NCBI GenBank assembly: GCA_001775475.1
Contig: MEWW01000003.1
Location: 1-42,048, forward strand
Source: Candidatus Adlerbacteria bacterium RIFCSPHIGHO2_12_FULL_53_18
Lineage (GTDB): Bacteria; Patescibacteriota; Minisyncoccia; Phycocordibacterales; SBAW01
Direction: 5' to 3'
DNA length: 42,048 nt
A program made the position numbers and the translations under genes. Shown in pieces: positions 29,890 through 37,556 of this stretch. A model generated the notes under the pieces. The model made no database searches. It saw only the letters and a program-made list of their open reading frames with translations, and had not been told where the DNA came from. Each line of letters begins with the position of its first letter. The first letter of the stretch is position 1.

Positions 29890-30897
29890 ATGTCCCCGCT
29901 CTTTGGGCGCCAACGCGAGGAAGGTAAGACCGTGCTTATTCTTGATGTCGAGAGCGGCGGTGTTGGCGCGTGCTTGGCGCGGCTTTCACCACACGAGCCG
30001 CCGAAAATATTTGGTGAAGTACGCAAACACCTACCGCTCCAGGCCACTCACGACACCGACGCACTTACAAAGCTCATATTACAAGCCGCAGAAGGAGCAC
30101 TCGCCCATACGGCGCATGTGGCCGCCCGGGTACGCGGACATCACGCGCTTGCTTCTGCCGGTATTATCGACAGCGCCGCGGTATTTTTTTCACCGCCCTG
30201 GGGAGCTCTGTCTATAACTGGTCGAGAACTTGAGCCACACCCGTTTACGCGGCGCATTGAGAGTAGTGTAGAAAGTTATTTCGGGCCGCTTACTGTAACT
30301 GTTGAGCCTTTTGGGCTTATGGCAGCGCACACAACGCCCATCCTCCTCCCGAGCGAAGACCACTATCTACTCTCAGTTGTAAGCGGTGAAGTAACCGAGC
30401 TTATTTTGCTTGAAAATGTAGGATCGCACTTGCATATTGCAGGCCACGCCACACTGCCTATGGGCCGGCATTATCCGCTGCGTACGCTTATTTCGCACGG
30501 AGGGCTCTCCGAAACAGAGGCACGCTCGGTGCTAGGCCTGTATGCGCGCGGACACGAGCCGCCGCACGCGCTTGAGGCCATGCATGCAGCAAGCATCCAC
30601 CTAGCGAGCGAGTTCGGGAGCCTCGCAGGCGAACTTTTTAAGTTTGTACCCGCACGTAGGGTCGTGGTTGTCTCGCAAGAACCTGCGGGAGAGTGGTTTG
30701 CACGCTCGCTTGCAAAAAGTCCCGAGCTAGAGCATCTATTTCCGGAGGCGGGAGAGGTACGGGCCGTGCGGGCAAGCCACGCTCTGCCCTTTGTCGGCAT
30801 GCACTCCAGCCGCCCAGACTTGCCGCTCCTTTTGGAGGTTCTGTTTGTCAACACCCGCCTGCCAAAAGGTCAGGCTCGATTTATGAGCTCTGTGTGA
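29890..30897 (+). CDS. Actin-like (PilM/FtsA-type) ATPase-fold protein
   Basis: The 335-aa protein begins with a strand-turn-strand motif like the phosphate-1 loop of actin-like proteins (VLILDVESGGVGACLARL) and has alternating strands and helices compatible with that fold, with VVVVSQEP in the place of the adenosine loop. The canonical DxG is replaced by DVESGG, so nucleotide binding is uncertain. It is paired with the membrane protein at 30913 as PilM is with PilN, which suggests a cytoplasmic platform for a membrane or envelope assembly. The assignment is tentative. Confidence 0.45.
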   Translation: MSPLFGRQREEGKTVLILDVESGGVGACLARLSPHEPPKIFGEVRKHLPLQATHDTDALTKLILQAAEGALAHTAHVAARVRGHHALASAGIIDSAAVFFSPPWGALSITGRELEPHPFTRRIESSVESYFGPLTVTVEPFGLMAAHTTPILLPSEDHYLLSVVSGEVTELILLENVGSHLHIAGHATLPMGRHYPLRTLISHGGLSETEARSVLGLYARGHEPPHALEAMHAASIHLASEFGSLAGELFKFVPARRVVVVSQEPAGEWFARSLAKSPELEHLFPEAGEVRAVRASHALPFVGMHSSRPDLPLLLEVLFVNTRLPKGQARFMSSV

Positions 30898-30899
30898 TA

Positions 30900-30905
30900 T
30901 ATAAT
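30900..30905 (+). promoter_or_regulatory. -10 box TATAAT, leaderless start
   Basis: A consensus TATAAT ends 7 bases before the ATG at 30913. Confidence 0.55.
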
Positions 30906-30912
30906 CCTATAC

Positions 30913-32178
30913 ATGCGTGATATGGGTCCAAGAGACCGCTCCATCCGGAACATTCCCGTCCCCAAAAGCCACCGGCGGCCGGCTACTTATGAAGTAGACC
31001 ATGATGATAGAGAGGAGGTTTATGAACCGCGTCCGGCACAGTGGCGCGGGAGAAAAACGTTTTGGATAATCGCCAGCATAGTGGTGGTGATCTGTGCTGC
31101 GGCGGGCCTTCTGCTCTCAACCCTATTTGCCGGTGCCACGGTTGTGGTGTTTGAGCGGCGCGAAAGTGTGGAAGGGCCTATCACGTTGGGGGCCACGCTC
31201 AACCCCCCTACGGGGTCGCTCGGGTACGGCATCATGAGCGGCACGCGTTCCGCCACCACAACCGTACCCGCTTCCGGCACCAAAGACGTCTCGCGTGCAG
31301 CTTCCGGAGTCATCACGATTTACAACGGCTACTCCACAGAGAGCCAGCGGCTCATCGCACGCACGCGCTTCGAGGCACAGAGCGGCAACATTTACCGGAT
31401 ACAAGAGTCGGTCGACATCCCCGGCGCCACTGAGGAAGAGGATGGGAGTCTTACACCAGGCAGGGAGACGGTTACCGTATATGCAGACGCTCCCGGCGCC
31501 TCGTACAACAGCAGCGGCGCCACGAGCTACACGCTGCCGGCGCTCAAAGGCGATCCGCGCTACGAGACGATGTATGCGGAAGGGGAGGCTATGACAGGAG
31601 GCTTTGAAGGACCCGAGCCCGCCATCGCAGAGGAGGATCTTGCACGTGCGCAAACTTCTCTCCAGCAGGGGCTGGCACAAGCCGCGCAGTCGGCGCTCGC
31701 TTCGCAAATCCCGGCAGGGTACCTCGCGGTGCCCGGCTCGCTCGAGATAGTTTACAGCGATATCGCACAGGCGGCGGGCGAGAACAATACCGCGACGCTT
31801 TCGCAAACGGCGACAATGCAAGCCGCGATCGTGAAGATAGATGACCTTGCAAACGCCGTGGCTAAAGAAAAGGTCAGCGGCTACCAGGGAGAGGCGGTGA
31901 CCTTTGTCGATCCTGCACAAGTGATTACATCACAAAGCCCGGGCCAGTCGGAAGGCAGTTTGACGCTCAGCCTTTCCGGCAACCTTGAACTTCTGTGGCG
32001 CTACGACCCCGGCGCGCTTAAGTCAGCCCTCGTAGGCAAGAAAAAGGACGATTTTGAACGTATTATTCAAGCGTTTGCGCCAGCTATAAGCCGTGCTGAG
32101 GCACGTATCCAGCCGTTCTGGGACGGCAGTTTCCCCGACGACCCTGAAAAAATTGAGGTTGTGGCCGGGGTGCAATGA
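30913..32178 (+). CDS. Single-pass membrane protein with baseplate-J-like beta region
   Basis: The 421-aa protein has a charged cytoplasmic N-terminus (1-48), one membrane span (about 50-72: FWIIASIVVVICAAAGLLLS) and a large extracytoplasmic part. The segment SGVITIYNGYSTESQRLIAR ... TVTVYADAPGASYNSSG matches the beta-rich pattern of baseplate J/gp47-like proteins seen in Parcubacteria membrane proteins. An Ala-rich helix follows (about 240-265), then a second beta/alpha region. Together with the actin-like gene upstream it may form part of an envelope machine. No catalytic motif is visible. Confidence 0.6.
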   Translation: MRDMGPRDRSIRNIPVPKSHRRPATYEVDHDDREEVYEPRPAQWRGRKTFWIIASIVVVICAAAGLLLSTLFAGATVVVFERRESVEGPITLGATLNPPTGSLGYGIMSGTRSATTTVPASGTKDVSRAASGVITIYNGYSTESQRLIARTRFEAQSGNIYRIQESVDIPGATEEEDGSLTPGRETVTVYADAPGASYNSSGATSYTLPALKGDPRYETMYAEGEAMTGGFEGPEPAIAEEDLARAQTSLQQGLAQAAQSALASQIPAGYLAVPGSLEIVYSDIAQAAGENNTATLSQTATMQAAIVKIDDLANAVAKEKVSGYQGEAVTFVDPAQVITSQSPGQSEGSLTLSLSGNLELLWRYDPGALKSALVGKKKDDFERIIQAFAPAISRAEARIQPFWDGSFPDDPEKIEVVAGVQ

Positions 32179-32187
32179 GCGGGGCCG

Positions 32188-32216
32188 TTGACCCTTTTTC
32201 AATAGTTTGTTACTAT
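32188..32216 (+). promoter_or_regulatory. Promoter TTGACC-17-TACTAT of the ribosomal protein operon
   Basis: The -35 box lies at 32188-32193, the -10 box at 32211-32216 with an extended TGT before it, and the spacer is 17 bases. The leader to the infA start is about 10 bases. Confidence 0.8.
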
Positions 32217-32233
32217 AAGGCACGTCTCCCGTA

Positions 32234-32443
32234 ATGGATACAGAAGCGCAAGAAGTACAGGGAGTCGTTGACGAAGCGCTCCCGAACACGCTCTTTAAGG
32301 TTACCCTTCAAGGGGGAGATTCGGTGCTAGCGTATCTCGCTGGCAAAATGCGTTTGCACAGGATAAAAGTGCTGGTAGGAGACAAGGTGCTCCTCAAGCT
32401 CGACCCATACGGCGGCAAGGCGCGCATTACCAGGCGCCTCTAA
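32234..32443 (+). CDS. infA: Translation initiation factor IF-1
   Basis: The 69-aa OB-fold protein binds the 30S A site during initiation. The core [32 protein letters not shown] and GKARITRRL is the standard IF-1 pattern, with a short acidic N-terminus ([10 protein letters not shown]). It is the first gene of the operon behind the promoter at 32188, in the usual infA-rpmJ-rpsM order. No Shine-Dalgarno is visible. Confidence 0.95.
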   Translation: MDTEAQEVQGVVDEALPNTLFKVTLQGGDSVLAYLAGKMRLHRIKVLVGDKVLLKLDPYGGKARITRRL

Positions 32444-32451
32444 AAAATAAG

Positions 32452-32565
32452 GTGAAAGTTAAAGCTTCTATAAAAAAGCGATGTGCGGCCTGCAAACTCG
32501 TCCGGCGTAAAGGCCGGGTCTATGTTGTCTGCAGTAACCCGCGCCACAAGCAGCGCCAAGGATAA
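32452..32565 (+). CDS. rpmJ: Ribosomal protein bL36
   Basis: A 37-aa frame starting at GTG 32452 encodes [20 protein letters not shown] and ends NPRHKQRQG. The zinc-binding CAAC, later C and H (VVCSNPRHK), matches the C-type L36. It sits 8 bases after infA and 7 before rpsM, the standard position. Confidence 0.95.
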   Translation: MKVKASIKKRCAACKLVRRKGRVYVVCSNPRHKQRQG

Positions 32566-32572
32566 CTATTTT

Positions 32573-32950
32573 ATGCGCATTTCAGGCATCACCATCCCCA
32601 ACAAACGGCTCGTCTTTGCACTAACGACGCTCTACGGCATAGGGCAGTCGCGCGCGCAGATCATTTGTATTGAAGCAGGCGTAGATTCTATGAAGAAAAC
32701 AGATAAGCTTTCTTCGGAAGAGGAGAATAAGATCCGCGGCATTATCGAAACATTTAAAATAGAGGGTGACCTCAAGCGCGAGATCTCGCAAAACGTCAAG
32801 CGGCTTAAAGACATCGGCACGTATCGCGGGCTCCGCCATGGCAAGCGCCTGCCGGTGCGCGGCCAGCGCACCAAGACCAACTCCCGCACGGTCCGCGGCA
32901 ATGTCCGCAAGACCATGGGCTCAGGCCGCCGTAAGGTTGAAAAAACCTAA
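32573..32950 (+). CDS. rpsM: Ribosomal protein uS13
   Basis: The frame extends upstream over rpmJ, but the ATG at 32573 (MRISGITIPNKRLVFALTTL) gives the standard 125-aa protein. The helix-two turns-helix region (YGIGQSRAQIICIEAGVDS) and the basic tail GLRHGKRLPVRGQRTKTNSR are canonical. It binds the head of the 30S subunit. Confidence 0.97.
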   Translation: MRISGITIPNKRLVFALTTLYGIGQSRAQIICIEAGVDSMKKTDKLSSEEENKIRGIIETFKIEGDLKREISQNVKRLKDIGTYRGLRHGKRLPVRGQRTKTNSRTVRGNVRKTMGSGRRKVEKT

Positions 32951-32979
32951 AAAGTATTGTAATCTGCTGGCTTATACCT

Positions 32980-33411
32980 ATGGGTAAGAAACGAATAGTC
33001 AAAAAGGGAGGGGATACGGAGGGTGCGGGAAGCCGCGCTTCTTCTGGCCGCACCAGCCGCCGCAAGATGGAGGGCGGGGTGGTATATGTTGAGGCAACCT
33101 ACAACAACACCAAGGTTTCTCTTGCAGACACTGCTGGCAATGTCGTCGCGTGGTCTTCGAGCGGCAGCTTAGGTTTTGCGGGGGCCAAAAAAGGTACGCC
33201 TTTTGCCGCTGCCAAAGTGGGCGAGCTTATAGGCGACAAGGCAACGCAGATGGGCGTTAAGGAGGTGAATGTCGTCGTTGCGGGCGTTGGCGCAGGCAGG
33301 GAGTCGTCTATCCGCGCCTTCGCGACCAAGGGCATCCACATCAACTCGATAAAAGACACGACGCCCGTGCCACACAATGGCCCGCGCGCTAAAAAGCCCC
33401 GTCGCGTGTAA
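32980..33411 (+). CDS. rpsK: Ribosomal protein uS11
   Basis: The 143-aa protein has the uS11 core: VEATYNNTKVSLADTAGNVV, GFAGAKKGTPFAAAKVGE and DTTPVPHNGPRAKKPRRV. The N-terminal extension is basic and Gly/Ser/Arg-rich (KKGGDTEGAGSRASSGRTSR), longer than in E. coli (129 aa). It lies on the 30S platform. Confidence 0.97.
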   Translation: MGKKRIVKKGGDTEGAGSRASSGRTSRRKMEGGVVYVEATYNNTKVSLADTAGNVVAWSSSGSLGFAGAKKGTPFAAAKVGELIGDKATQMGVKEVNVVVAGVGAGRESSIRAFATKGIHINSIKDTTPVPHNGPRAKKPRRV

Positions 33412-33422
33412 CCAACATTTTT

Positions 33423-34037
33423 ATGCGTATTGGACCCAAATATAAAATCTGCAAACGTCTCGGTGCCTCGGTATTTGAAAAATGCCAGACACAGAAGTTT
33501 CAGCTTGCCGAAGCGCGCGCGCCCCGGAAAATTTCCCGCGGCAAGCGCGGCGGCGGTACCGACTTCGGCATCCAACTCTTGGAAAAACAGAAGGCGCGCT
33601 TTACCTATGGCCTCTCCGAAACTCAATTTGCCCGCTACGTCGGTGAAGCGATGGAGAAGCGCGGCGCGGACTCCGTGCAAGGCCTCATGTCGCGGCTCGA
33701 GTCGCGGCTCGACAACGTGGTTTTTCGCGCAGGCTTTGTTAAAACCCGCCGCGCTGCGCGCCAGCTTGTCTCTCACGGTCACGTGCAAGTCAACGGCCGC
33801 CGCGTCACCATACCCTCATATCAGGTAAGCGTTAATGACAAAGTGGCGCTGCGCGAGGGAAGCCGAGTGAGCCCGCTTTTCGCCACTCGCAGTGAAGTTG
33901 CGGCAGAGACAAAACTTCCGGAGTGGCTTTCGATGGGCGGAGATCACTTTGCGGTAGAGGTAGCCAAGGCGCCGGTAGTTGCCGATACGGAACTGCCGTT
34001 CAATGCAGGTGTCGTTATCCAATTTTATAGCCGTTAA
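33423..34037 (+). CDS. rpsD: Ribosomal protein uS4
   Basis: This 204-aa 30S assembly protein has MRIGPKYKICKRLGASVF at the start and the S4 RNA-binding domain at about 92-150 (SRLESRLDNVVFRAGF, ARQLVSHGHVQVNGRRV). The FEKC and other cysteines do not form a clear zinc-knuckle set, so it is the zinc-free type. Confidence 0.97.
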   Translation: MRIGPKYKICKRLGASVFEKCQTQKFQLAEARAPRKISRGKRGGGTDFGIQLLEKQKARFTYGLSETQFARYVGEAMEKRGADSVQGLMSRLESRLDNVVFRAGFVKTRRAARQLVSHGHVQVNGRRVTIPSYQVSVNDKVALREGSRVSPLFATRSEVAAETKLPEWLSMGGDHFAVEVAKAPVVADTELPFNAGVVIQFYSR

Positions 34038-34068
34038 TTTTTATAAATGTAACTGGGAAAGAACGTTT

Positions 34069-35028
34069 ATGATGGAGTATTCAATTACATTACCAAGCAA
34101 GCCTAGAATAGTCTCCGAAGGAGAGGCCGAGGGCGTGTATGAAATAGACGGGCTCTACCCCGGCTACGGCCATACGCTCGGCAACAGCCTGCGCCGCATC
34201 GTCCTCTCCTCGCTCCCCGGCAACGCGGTAACAAGCGTTAAGATCGAGGGCATTGAGCATGAGTTTTCAACCATGAATGGCGTCCGCGAGGACGTGGTTA
34301 CTATCCTCCTAAACCTCAAAAAGCTTCGCTTCGAGCTTATCGGCGGCGAGGCTCAAACAGTAACACTCTCGATCAAGGGTCCTAAAAAAATTACCGGTGC
34401 AGACTTGACGCTCCCCGGCCAAGTGCGTCTCTTAAACCCCGGCTCTTATATCTGCGAGGCCACCTCCAAGGACTCCGTTATCGAGGCAGAGTTTCGGGTG
34501 GAGCGGGGCTTGGGGTATGTCTCCCGTGAGCAGCTTAAAAAAGACCGGGTCGAGATAGGCGAGATATCCGTTGATGCGATTTTTAGCCCTATCCGCCGCG
34601 TAAACTACGAAGTGGAGAACATGCGCGTGGGCGACCGTACCGACTTTAACCGCTTGCGCATCTCCATCGAGACCGACGGCACGGTGGGGCCTAGAGTGGC
34701 GCTTGAAAGCGCAATCGAGATCATGATCACCCAGCTTAAGTCTATTGTGGGCTTCCGCGAAGAAGAGCTCGCTCCGCCTGTAGAGGCAGCGGCTGCCTCA
34801 GCCGAAGCTCCGGCACCAGAGAGTAATGCGGAGGTGATGAAAACTCGTATTGAAGACCTTGAGCTCTCGAGCCGCACGGTTTCTTCTCTTGAAAAAGAGG
34901 GTATCCGCACCGTGGGCGGGCTTGCGCGCAAAAAGGAGTCGGACCTGCTTGAAATTGAAGGCATGGGCCCCAAGTCGATACAGGAGGTCAAGCGCGCGCT
35001 TGCAAACTTCGGCATCATCCTGAAATAG
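34069..35028 (+). CDS. rpoA: DNA-directed RNA polymerase subunit alpha
   Basis: The 319-aa protein starts at ATG 34069 behind GGAAAG; the longer frame from 33979 overlaps rpsD. The N-terminal domain (LYPGYGHTLGNSLRRIVLSS, GVREDVVTILLNLKKL) dimerises and nucleates polymerase assembly. After an Ala/Pro/Glu-rich linker (about 232-252) the C-terminal domain (EDLELSSRTVSSLEKEGIRT ... MGPKSIQEVKRAL) contains the helix-hairpin-helix that contacts UP elements and activators. Confidence 0.97.
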   Translation: MMEYSITLPSKPRIVSEGEAEGVYEIDGLYPGYGHTLGNSLRRIVLSSLPGNAVTSVKIEGIEHEFSTMNGVREDVVTILLNLKKLRFELIGGEAQTVTLSIKGPKKITGADLTLPGQVRLLNPGSYICEATSKDSVIEAEFRVERGLGYVSREQLKKDRVEIGEISVDAIFSPIRRVNYEVENMRVGDRTDFNRLRISIETDGTVGPRVALESAIEIMITQLKSIVGFREEELAPPVEAAAASAEAPAPESNAEVMKTRIEDLELSSRTVSSLEKEGIRTVGGLARKKESDLLEIEGMGPKSIQEVKRALANFGIILK

Positions 35029-35055
35029 TTCAACAAGTTCACTACAAGTAATCTT

Positions 35056-35403
35056 ATGCGACACCACAATGCAAACAGAAAACTAGGGAGGAAGAAGAAC
35101 CAGCGCGTGGCTCTTAAGCGCTCGCTCCTGCGCTCTTTGGCACTCCGGGGCCGCATACAAACCACCGAGGCTCGCGCCAAGGAAATCCGCCCGCTGATGG
35201 AGAAGCTTGTAACAAGGGGGAAGAATCCGACGCTTGCCAACCGTCGCATGCTTATCTCCGCGGTCGGTGATGCCGGTGCAGTAAACAAAATCATCGCTGC
35301 AGCCGACACGCATAAAGAGCGCGCCGGAGGATATCTCCGCATCACCAAGCTCGTGCAGCGCCGCGGCGATGCAGCCAAAATGGCGCTTATTGAATTCGTC
35401 TAA
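35056..35403 (+). CDS. rplQ: Ribosomal protein bL17
   Basis: The 115-aa protein has the L17 signature (MRHHNANRKLGRKKNQRVAL, RSLLRSLALRGRIQTTEARA KE region) and lies directly after rpoA as usual. It sits near the exit of the 50S tunnel. Confidence 0.96.
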   Translation: MRHHNANRKLGRKKNQRVALKRSLLRSLALRGRIQTTEARAKEIRPLMEKLVTRGKNPTLANRRMLISAVGDAGAVNKIIAAADTHKERAGGYLRITKLVQRRGDAAKMALIEFV

Positions 35404-35409
35404 AACGGT

Positions 35410-35751
35410 ATGATCACTATCGACGCACAAGACAAAACATTGGGACGGGTCGCATCGGAGGCGGCCAAGGTGCTCATCGGCAAACACAAGGCAACCTTTG
35501 TGAAGAACGCCGTCGTGGGCGAGGAAGTTACCATAATCAACGCTTCCAAAGTGCGCATCTCGGGCGACAAGGCGCGCGCCAAGACCTACGTGCGCTACTC
35601 GGGCTACCCCGGAGGGCAGAAGATCGAGACCTATGCTATGCTCACAGCGCGCCGCGGCGAGGCAGAGGCAATCCGCCGTGCGGTACTGGGCATGCTTCCT
35701 AAAAACAAACTCCAGACCAAGCGCATTAAGCTCCTGACGATAAAGAAGTAA
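35410..35751 (+). CDS. rplM: Ribosomal protein uL13 (short form)
   Basis: The 113-aa protein keeps DAQDKTLGRVASEAAKVLIG KH and the YSGYPGG...R segment near RRAVLGMLPKNKLQ. It is shorter than E. coli L13 (142 aa): the N-terminal about 13 residues and the C-terminal extension are missing, as in compact genomes. It pairs with rpsI downstream. Confidence 0.95.
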   Translation: MITIDAQDKTLGRVASEAAKVLIGKHKATFVKNAVVGEEVTIINASKVRISGDKARAKTYVRYSGYPGGQKIETYAMLTARRGEAEAIRRAVLGMLPKNKLQTKRIKLLTIKK

Positions 35752-35757
35752 AACCCC

Positions 35758-36168
35758 ATGGCAACCAAAGCTAAAGAAGAGCGCTACATCGAGACAGTCG
35801 GCCGCCGCAAGACGGCTGTTGCCCGTGCGCGTCTGACGCCCTCCCCCCGCACTATCGTTTTTATAAACAAAAAGGACGTTAACGACTATTTTCCAACCGA
35901 GCTTCTGCGCGTTACGGCTTTGGACCCGTTTCTTAAAGTAGGTTTGCCTACGCAATTTTCAGTCAATGTGGTCGTGCGCGGGGGCGGCATCGCGGGGCAG
36001 GCGGTTGCCGTGCGCCACGCAATTTCGCGCGCCCTGGTTGAGTATCAGGCCGACCTCCGCACCACGCTCAAAAAAGAAGGATTTTTGAAGCGCGACCCTC
36101 GCGCCAAAGAGCGCCGCAAATTCGGCCTCAAAAAAGCCCGCAAACGCGCACAGTGGAGTAAGCGATAG
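35758..36168 (+). CDS. rpsI: Ribosomal protein uS9
   Basis: The 136-aa protein has ETVGRRKTAVARARLTP, RGGGIAGQAVAVRHAISRAL and the basic C-terminal tail KKARKRAQWSKR, whose last residues reach the P-site tRNA. The final 10 codons and stop are repeated with synonymous changes at 36711-36743, after the hicBA module, marking an insertion at this gene end. Confidence 0.96.
   Translation: MATKAKEERYIETVGRRKTAVARARLTPSPRTIVFINKKDVNDYFPTELLRVTALDPFLKVGLPTQFSVNVVVRGGGIAGQAVAVRHAISRALVEYQADLRTTLKKEGFLKRDPRAKERRKFGLKKARKRAQWSKR
36134..36156 (+). repeat. Left copy of the rpsI 3'-end direct repeat
   Basis: These 23 bases inside rpsI are identical to 36711-36733; the similarity continues imperfectly through the stop codon. 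Confidence 0.9.
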
Positions 36169-36178
36169 ACCCTTGTGC

Positions 36179-36184
36179 TATACT
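36179..36184 (+). promoter_or_regulatory. Extended -10 box TGCTATACT before hicB
   Basis: TATACT preceded by TGC lies 6 bases before the hicB ATG, giving the module a leaderless promoter of its own. Confidence 0.6.
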
Positions 36185-36190
36185 ACCAGT

Positions 36191-36475
36191 ATGGCAAAAC
36201 TCTCTTATAATCTACCGGTCGTTGTCATGAAGCAGGGTAAGCACTTTGTGGCGTATTCTCCTGTGCTCGACCTATCTACTGTTGGTAAGTCTGAAAAGGA
36301 TGCTCAACGAATGTTTACAGAGGCCGCTAATATTTTTTTTGAGGAGATTATTCGAAAAGGAACCACGGATGAGGTGCTTTCTGATCTCGGATGGGAAAGG
36401 GTGCAGAAAAAATGGAATCCGCCACAAGTAGTTTCCTCCGAATCTATAGGGATACGAGTCCCGGCGTTTGCATAG
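36191..36475 (+). CDS. hicB: HicB-like antitoxin
   Basis: The 94-aa protein begins at ATG 36191, 6 bases after a -10 box. It has the partial RNase H fold of HicB (LPVVVMKQGKHFVAYSPVLD, STVGKSEKDAQRMFTEAANI), which inhibits HicA. A separate DNA-binding domain is not evident; the C-terminal 25 residues (KKWNPPQVVSSESIGIRVPA) may serve as the toxin contact. It comes before hicA, the reverse of the E. coli hicAB order. Confidence 0.8.
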   Translation: MAKLSYNLPVVVMKQGKHFVAYSPVLDLSTVGKSEKDAQRMFTEAANIFFEEIIRKGTTDEVLSDLGWERVQKKWNPPQVVSSESIGIRVPAFA

Positions 36476-36481
36476 ACTTTC

Positions 36482-36712
36482 ATGCCGCGCATCGGCGCCA
36501 TTCATTGGAAAAAGTTTGAGAAATTTCTGCTTGCGGTCGGATGCACATTTGACCACGAGAAAGGCGACCACCGGATTTATTGGAAAGAGAGTATCAAACG
36601 CCCAATTGTCCTGCCTCGCTATGAGCAACTCCCTGATTTTATTATCCTCAACAACCTAAAGATACTAGGAATTAACCGAAAGAAATATCTAGAAATTGTC
36701 AGTAAACTGTAA
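36482..36712 (+). CDS. hicA: HicA-like mRNA interferase toxin
   Basis: The 76-aa double-stranded-RNA-binding-fold protein has the HicA pattern: W-K-x-F-E-K-F-L, GCTFDHEKGDHRIYW with the catalytic-type His30 in KGDHRIY, and a C-terminal LGINRKKYLEIV helix. HicA toxins cleave mRNA and are neutralised by the neighbouring HicB. Its TAA stop overlaps the first base of the repeated rpsI end by which the module is bordered. Confidence 0.85.
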   Translation: MPRIGAIHWKKFEKFLLAVGCTFDHEKGDHRIYWKESIKRPIVLPRYEQLPDFIILNNLKILGINRKKYLEIVSKL

Positions 36713-36733
36713 GCCCGCAAACGCGCACAGTGG
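36711..36733 (+). repeat. Right copy of the rpsI 3'-end direct repeat
   Basis: These 23 bases are identical to 36134-36156. Read in the rpsI frame they continue as ARKRAQWSKR and a TAA stop, with synonymous codons at three of the last positions. Confidence 0.9.
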
Positions 36734-36768
36734 TCGAAGCGTTAATTCTCTGGTATTGTATGTATAGC

Positions 36769-36798
36769 AAAAGATCTTCCATTAGGAAGATCTTTTTC
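36769..36798 (+). terminator. Intrinsic terminator of the ribosomal operon / hicBA
   Basis: AAAGATCTTCC (36770-36780) pairs with GGAAGATCTTT (36785-36795), loop ATTA, ending in five T in all. It presumably ended the operon directly after rpsI before the module arrived. Confidence 0.9.
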
Positions 36799-36826
36799 GT
36801 TCCTAAGAGATTGTAGGAGGTAGAAC

Positions 36827-37492
36827 ATGGCCGACAAGTGGAAGTCGGAACGAGAAGTGTGGGATTTTTTTCACTCCGAAGAAGGGAAGGGGGCGGCGGA
36901 AAGCAATCAGCACTTCTTCCGTAAACTCTTTCCGGCTGGACATCGGCAGTCTATTCGACCGGATATTGCCTTAGTGGGGAAGATGACCAATAAGGAAAGA
37001 TGGGGGTACATCGCTGAGCACAAACCTTTTCTCAATTGGTTCAGGGAGATACATCCTCACGCTTTTGCATTCCTGGTTCGATACGGCAAGAACTATGCGC
37101 CCATTATTATGGGCGCACCCCCTAGTTGGGGGGAGCCGGGATGGGCAACGTGTTACTACAACTCGCTGCTCCTTATGACAGCCGTCAACAAGAAGCGGCG
37201 CCGTAGGCCCCTCGTGTACGTAGAGGGGATTGTTATGGGGGCCTTGGCACACCCAATGTTGCATGCCTGGAATGCGTATAGTCTCGAAGGTCGGCAGGCA
37301 CTCGACTGGACCCACTACTTTGGAAGCCGATGGAGCCGCTACCTCGGCATCCCCTTTACCGAAGGGGAGTATGAGAGGCTCCGTAAAGACATAGCTCCCA
37401 AAAAGAAGGACCTGGTTCTAAGTCTCTATAGCAAGAAAAACTTTCCTAAGGTCGAGGAGATGTTACTCAACATCCTCGAGACCAGAGAGTGA
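36827..37492 (+). CDS. Unknown protein with conserved-looking Cys / HAW / Asp motifs
   Basis: The 221-aa product follows a perfect Shine-Dalgarno (AGGAGGT). The middle has a Cys at the start of a helix (WATCYYNSLLLMTAV), then YVEGIV, HAWNAYSLEGRQALDWTHYF and YLGIPF. The order Cys-helix, YxEG, HAW, xDxT is that of papain/transglutaminase-like folds encoded by phages and bacteria, where Cys-His-Asp can form a triad. Here the third residue would be the Asp in ALDWTH. Activity is not shown; a structural, non-catalytic role remains possible. It lies between two terminators, so it is a single-gene unit. Confidence 0.5.
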   Translation: MADKWKSEREVWDFFHSEEGKGAAESNQHFFRKLFPAGHRQSIRPDIALVGKMTNKERWGYIAEHKPFLNWFREIHPHAFAFLVRYGKNYAPIIMGAPPSWGEPGWATCYYNSLLLMTAVNKKRRRRPLVYVEGIVMGALAHPMLHAWNAYSLEGRQALDWTHYFGSRWSRYLGIPFTEGEYERLRKDIAPKKKDLVLSLYSKKNFPKVEEMLLNILETRE

Positions 37493-37496
37493 CTCG

Positions 37497-37517
37497 GGCC
37501 GCTTTTATGCGGCCTTT
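37497..37517 (+). terminator. Short terminator-like hairpin
   Basis: GGCCGC (37497-37502) pairs with GCGGCC (37509-37514), followed by TTT. Confidence 0.5.
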
Positions 37518-37521
37518 CCTC

Positions 37522-37549
37522 TTGATTTTAAGTGAAAATTTGCTATAAT
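37522..37549 (+). promoter_or_regulatory. Promoter TTGATT-16-TATAAT with extended -10, leaderless grpE
   Basis: TTGATT (37522-37527) and TATAAT (37544-37549, preceded by TGC) are 16 bases apart. The grpE ATG follows 7 bases later, so the transcript should start at or next to the ATG. No HrcA/CIRCE inverted repeat is seen. Confidence 0.8.
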
Positions 37550-37556
37550 CGCGCCC

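Noticed and set aside
33979-34068. Upstream extension of rpoA
   Set aside because: It overlaps rpsD and lacks homology; the ATG at 34069 has a ribosome binding site.
35083-35955. 290-codon minus-strand frame across rplQ, rplM and rpsI
   Set aside because: It lies opposite three certain ribosomal protein genes.
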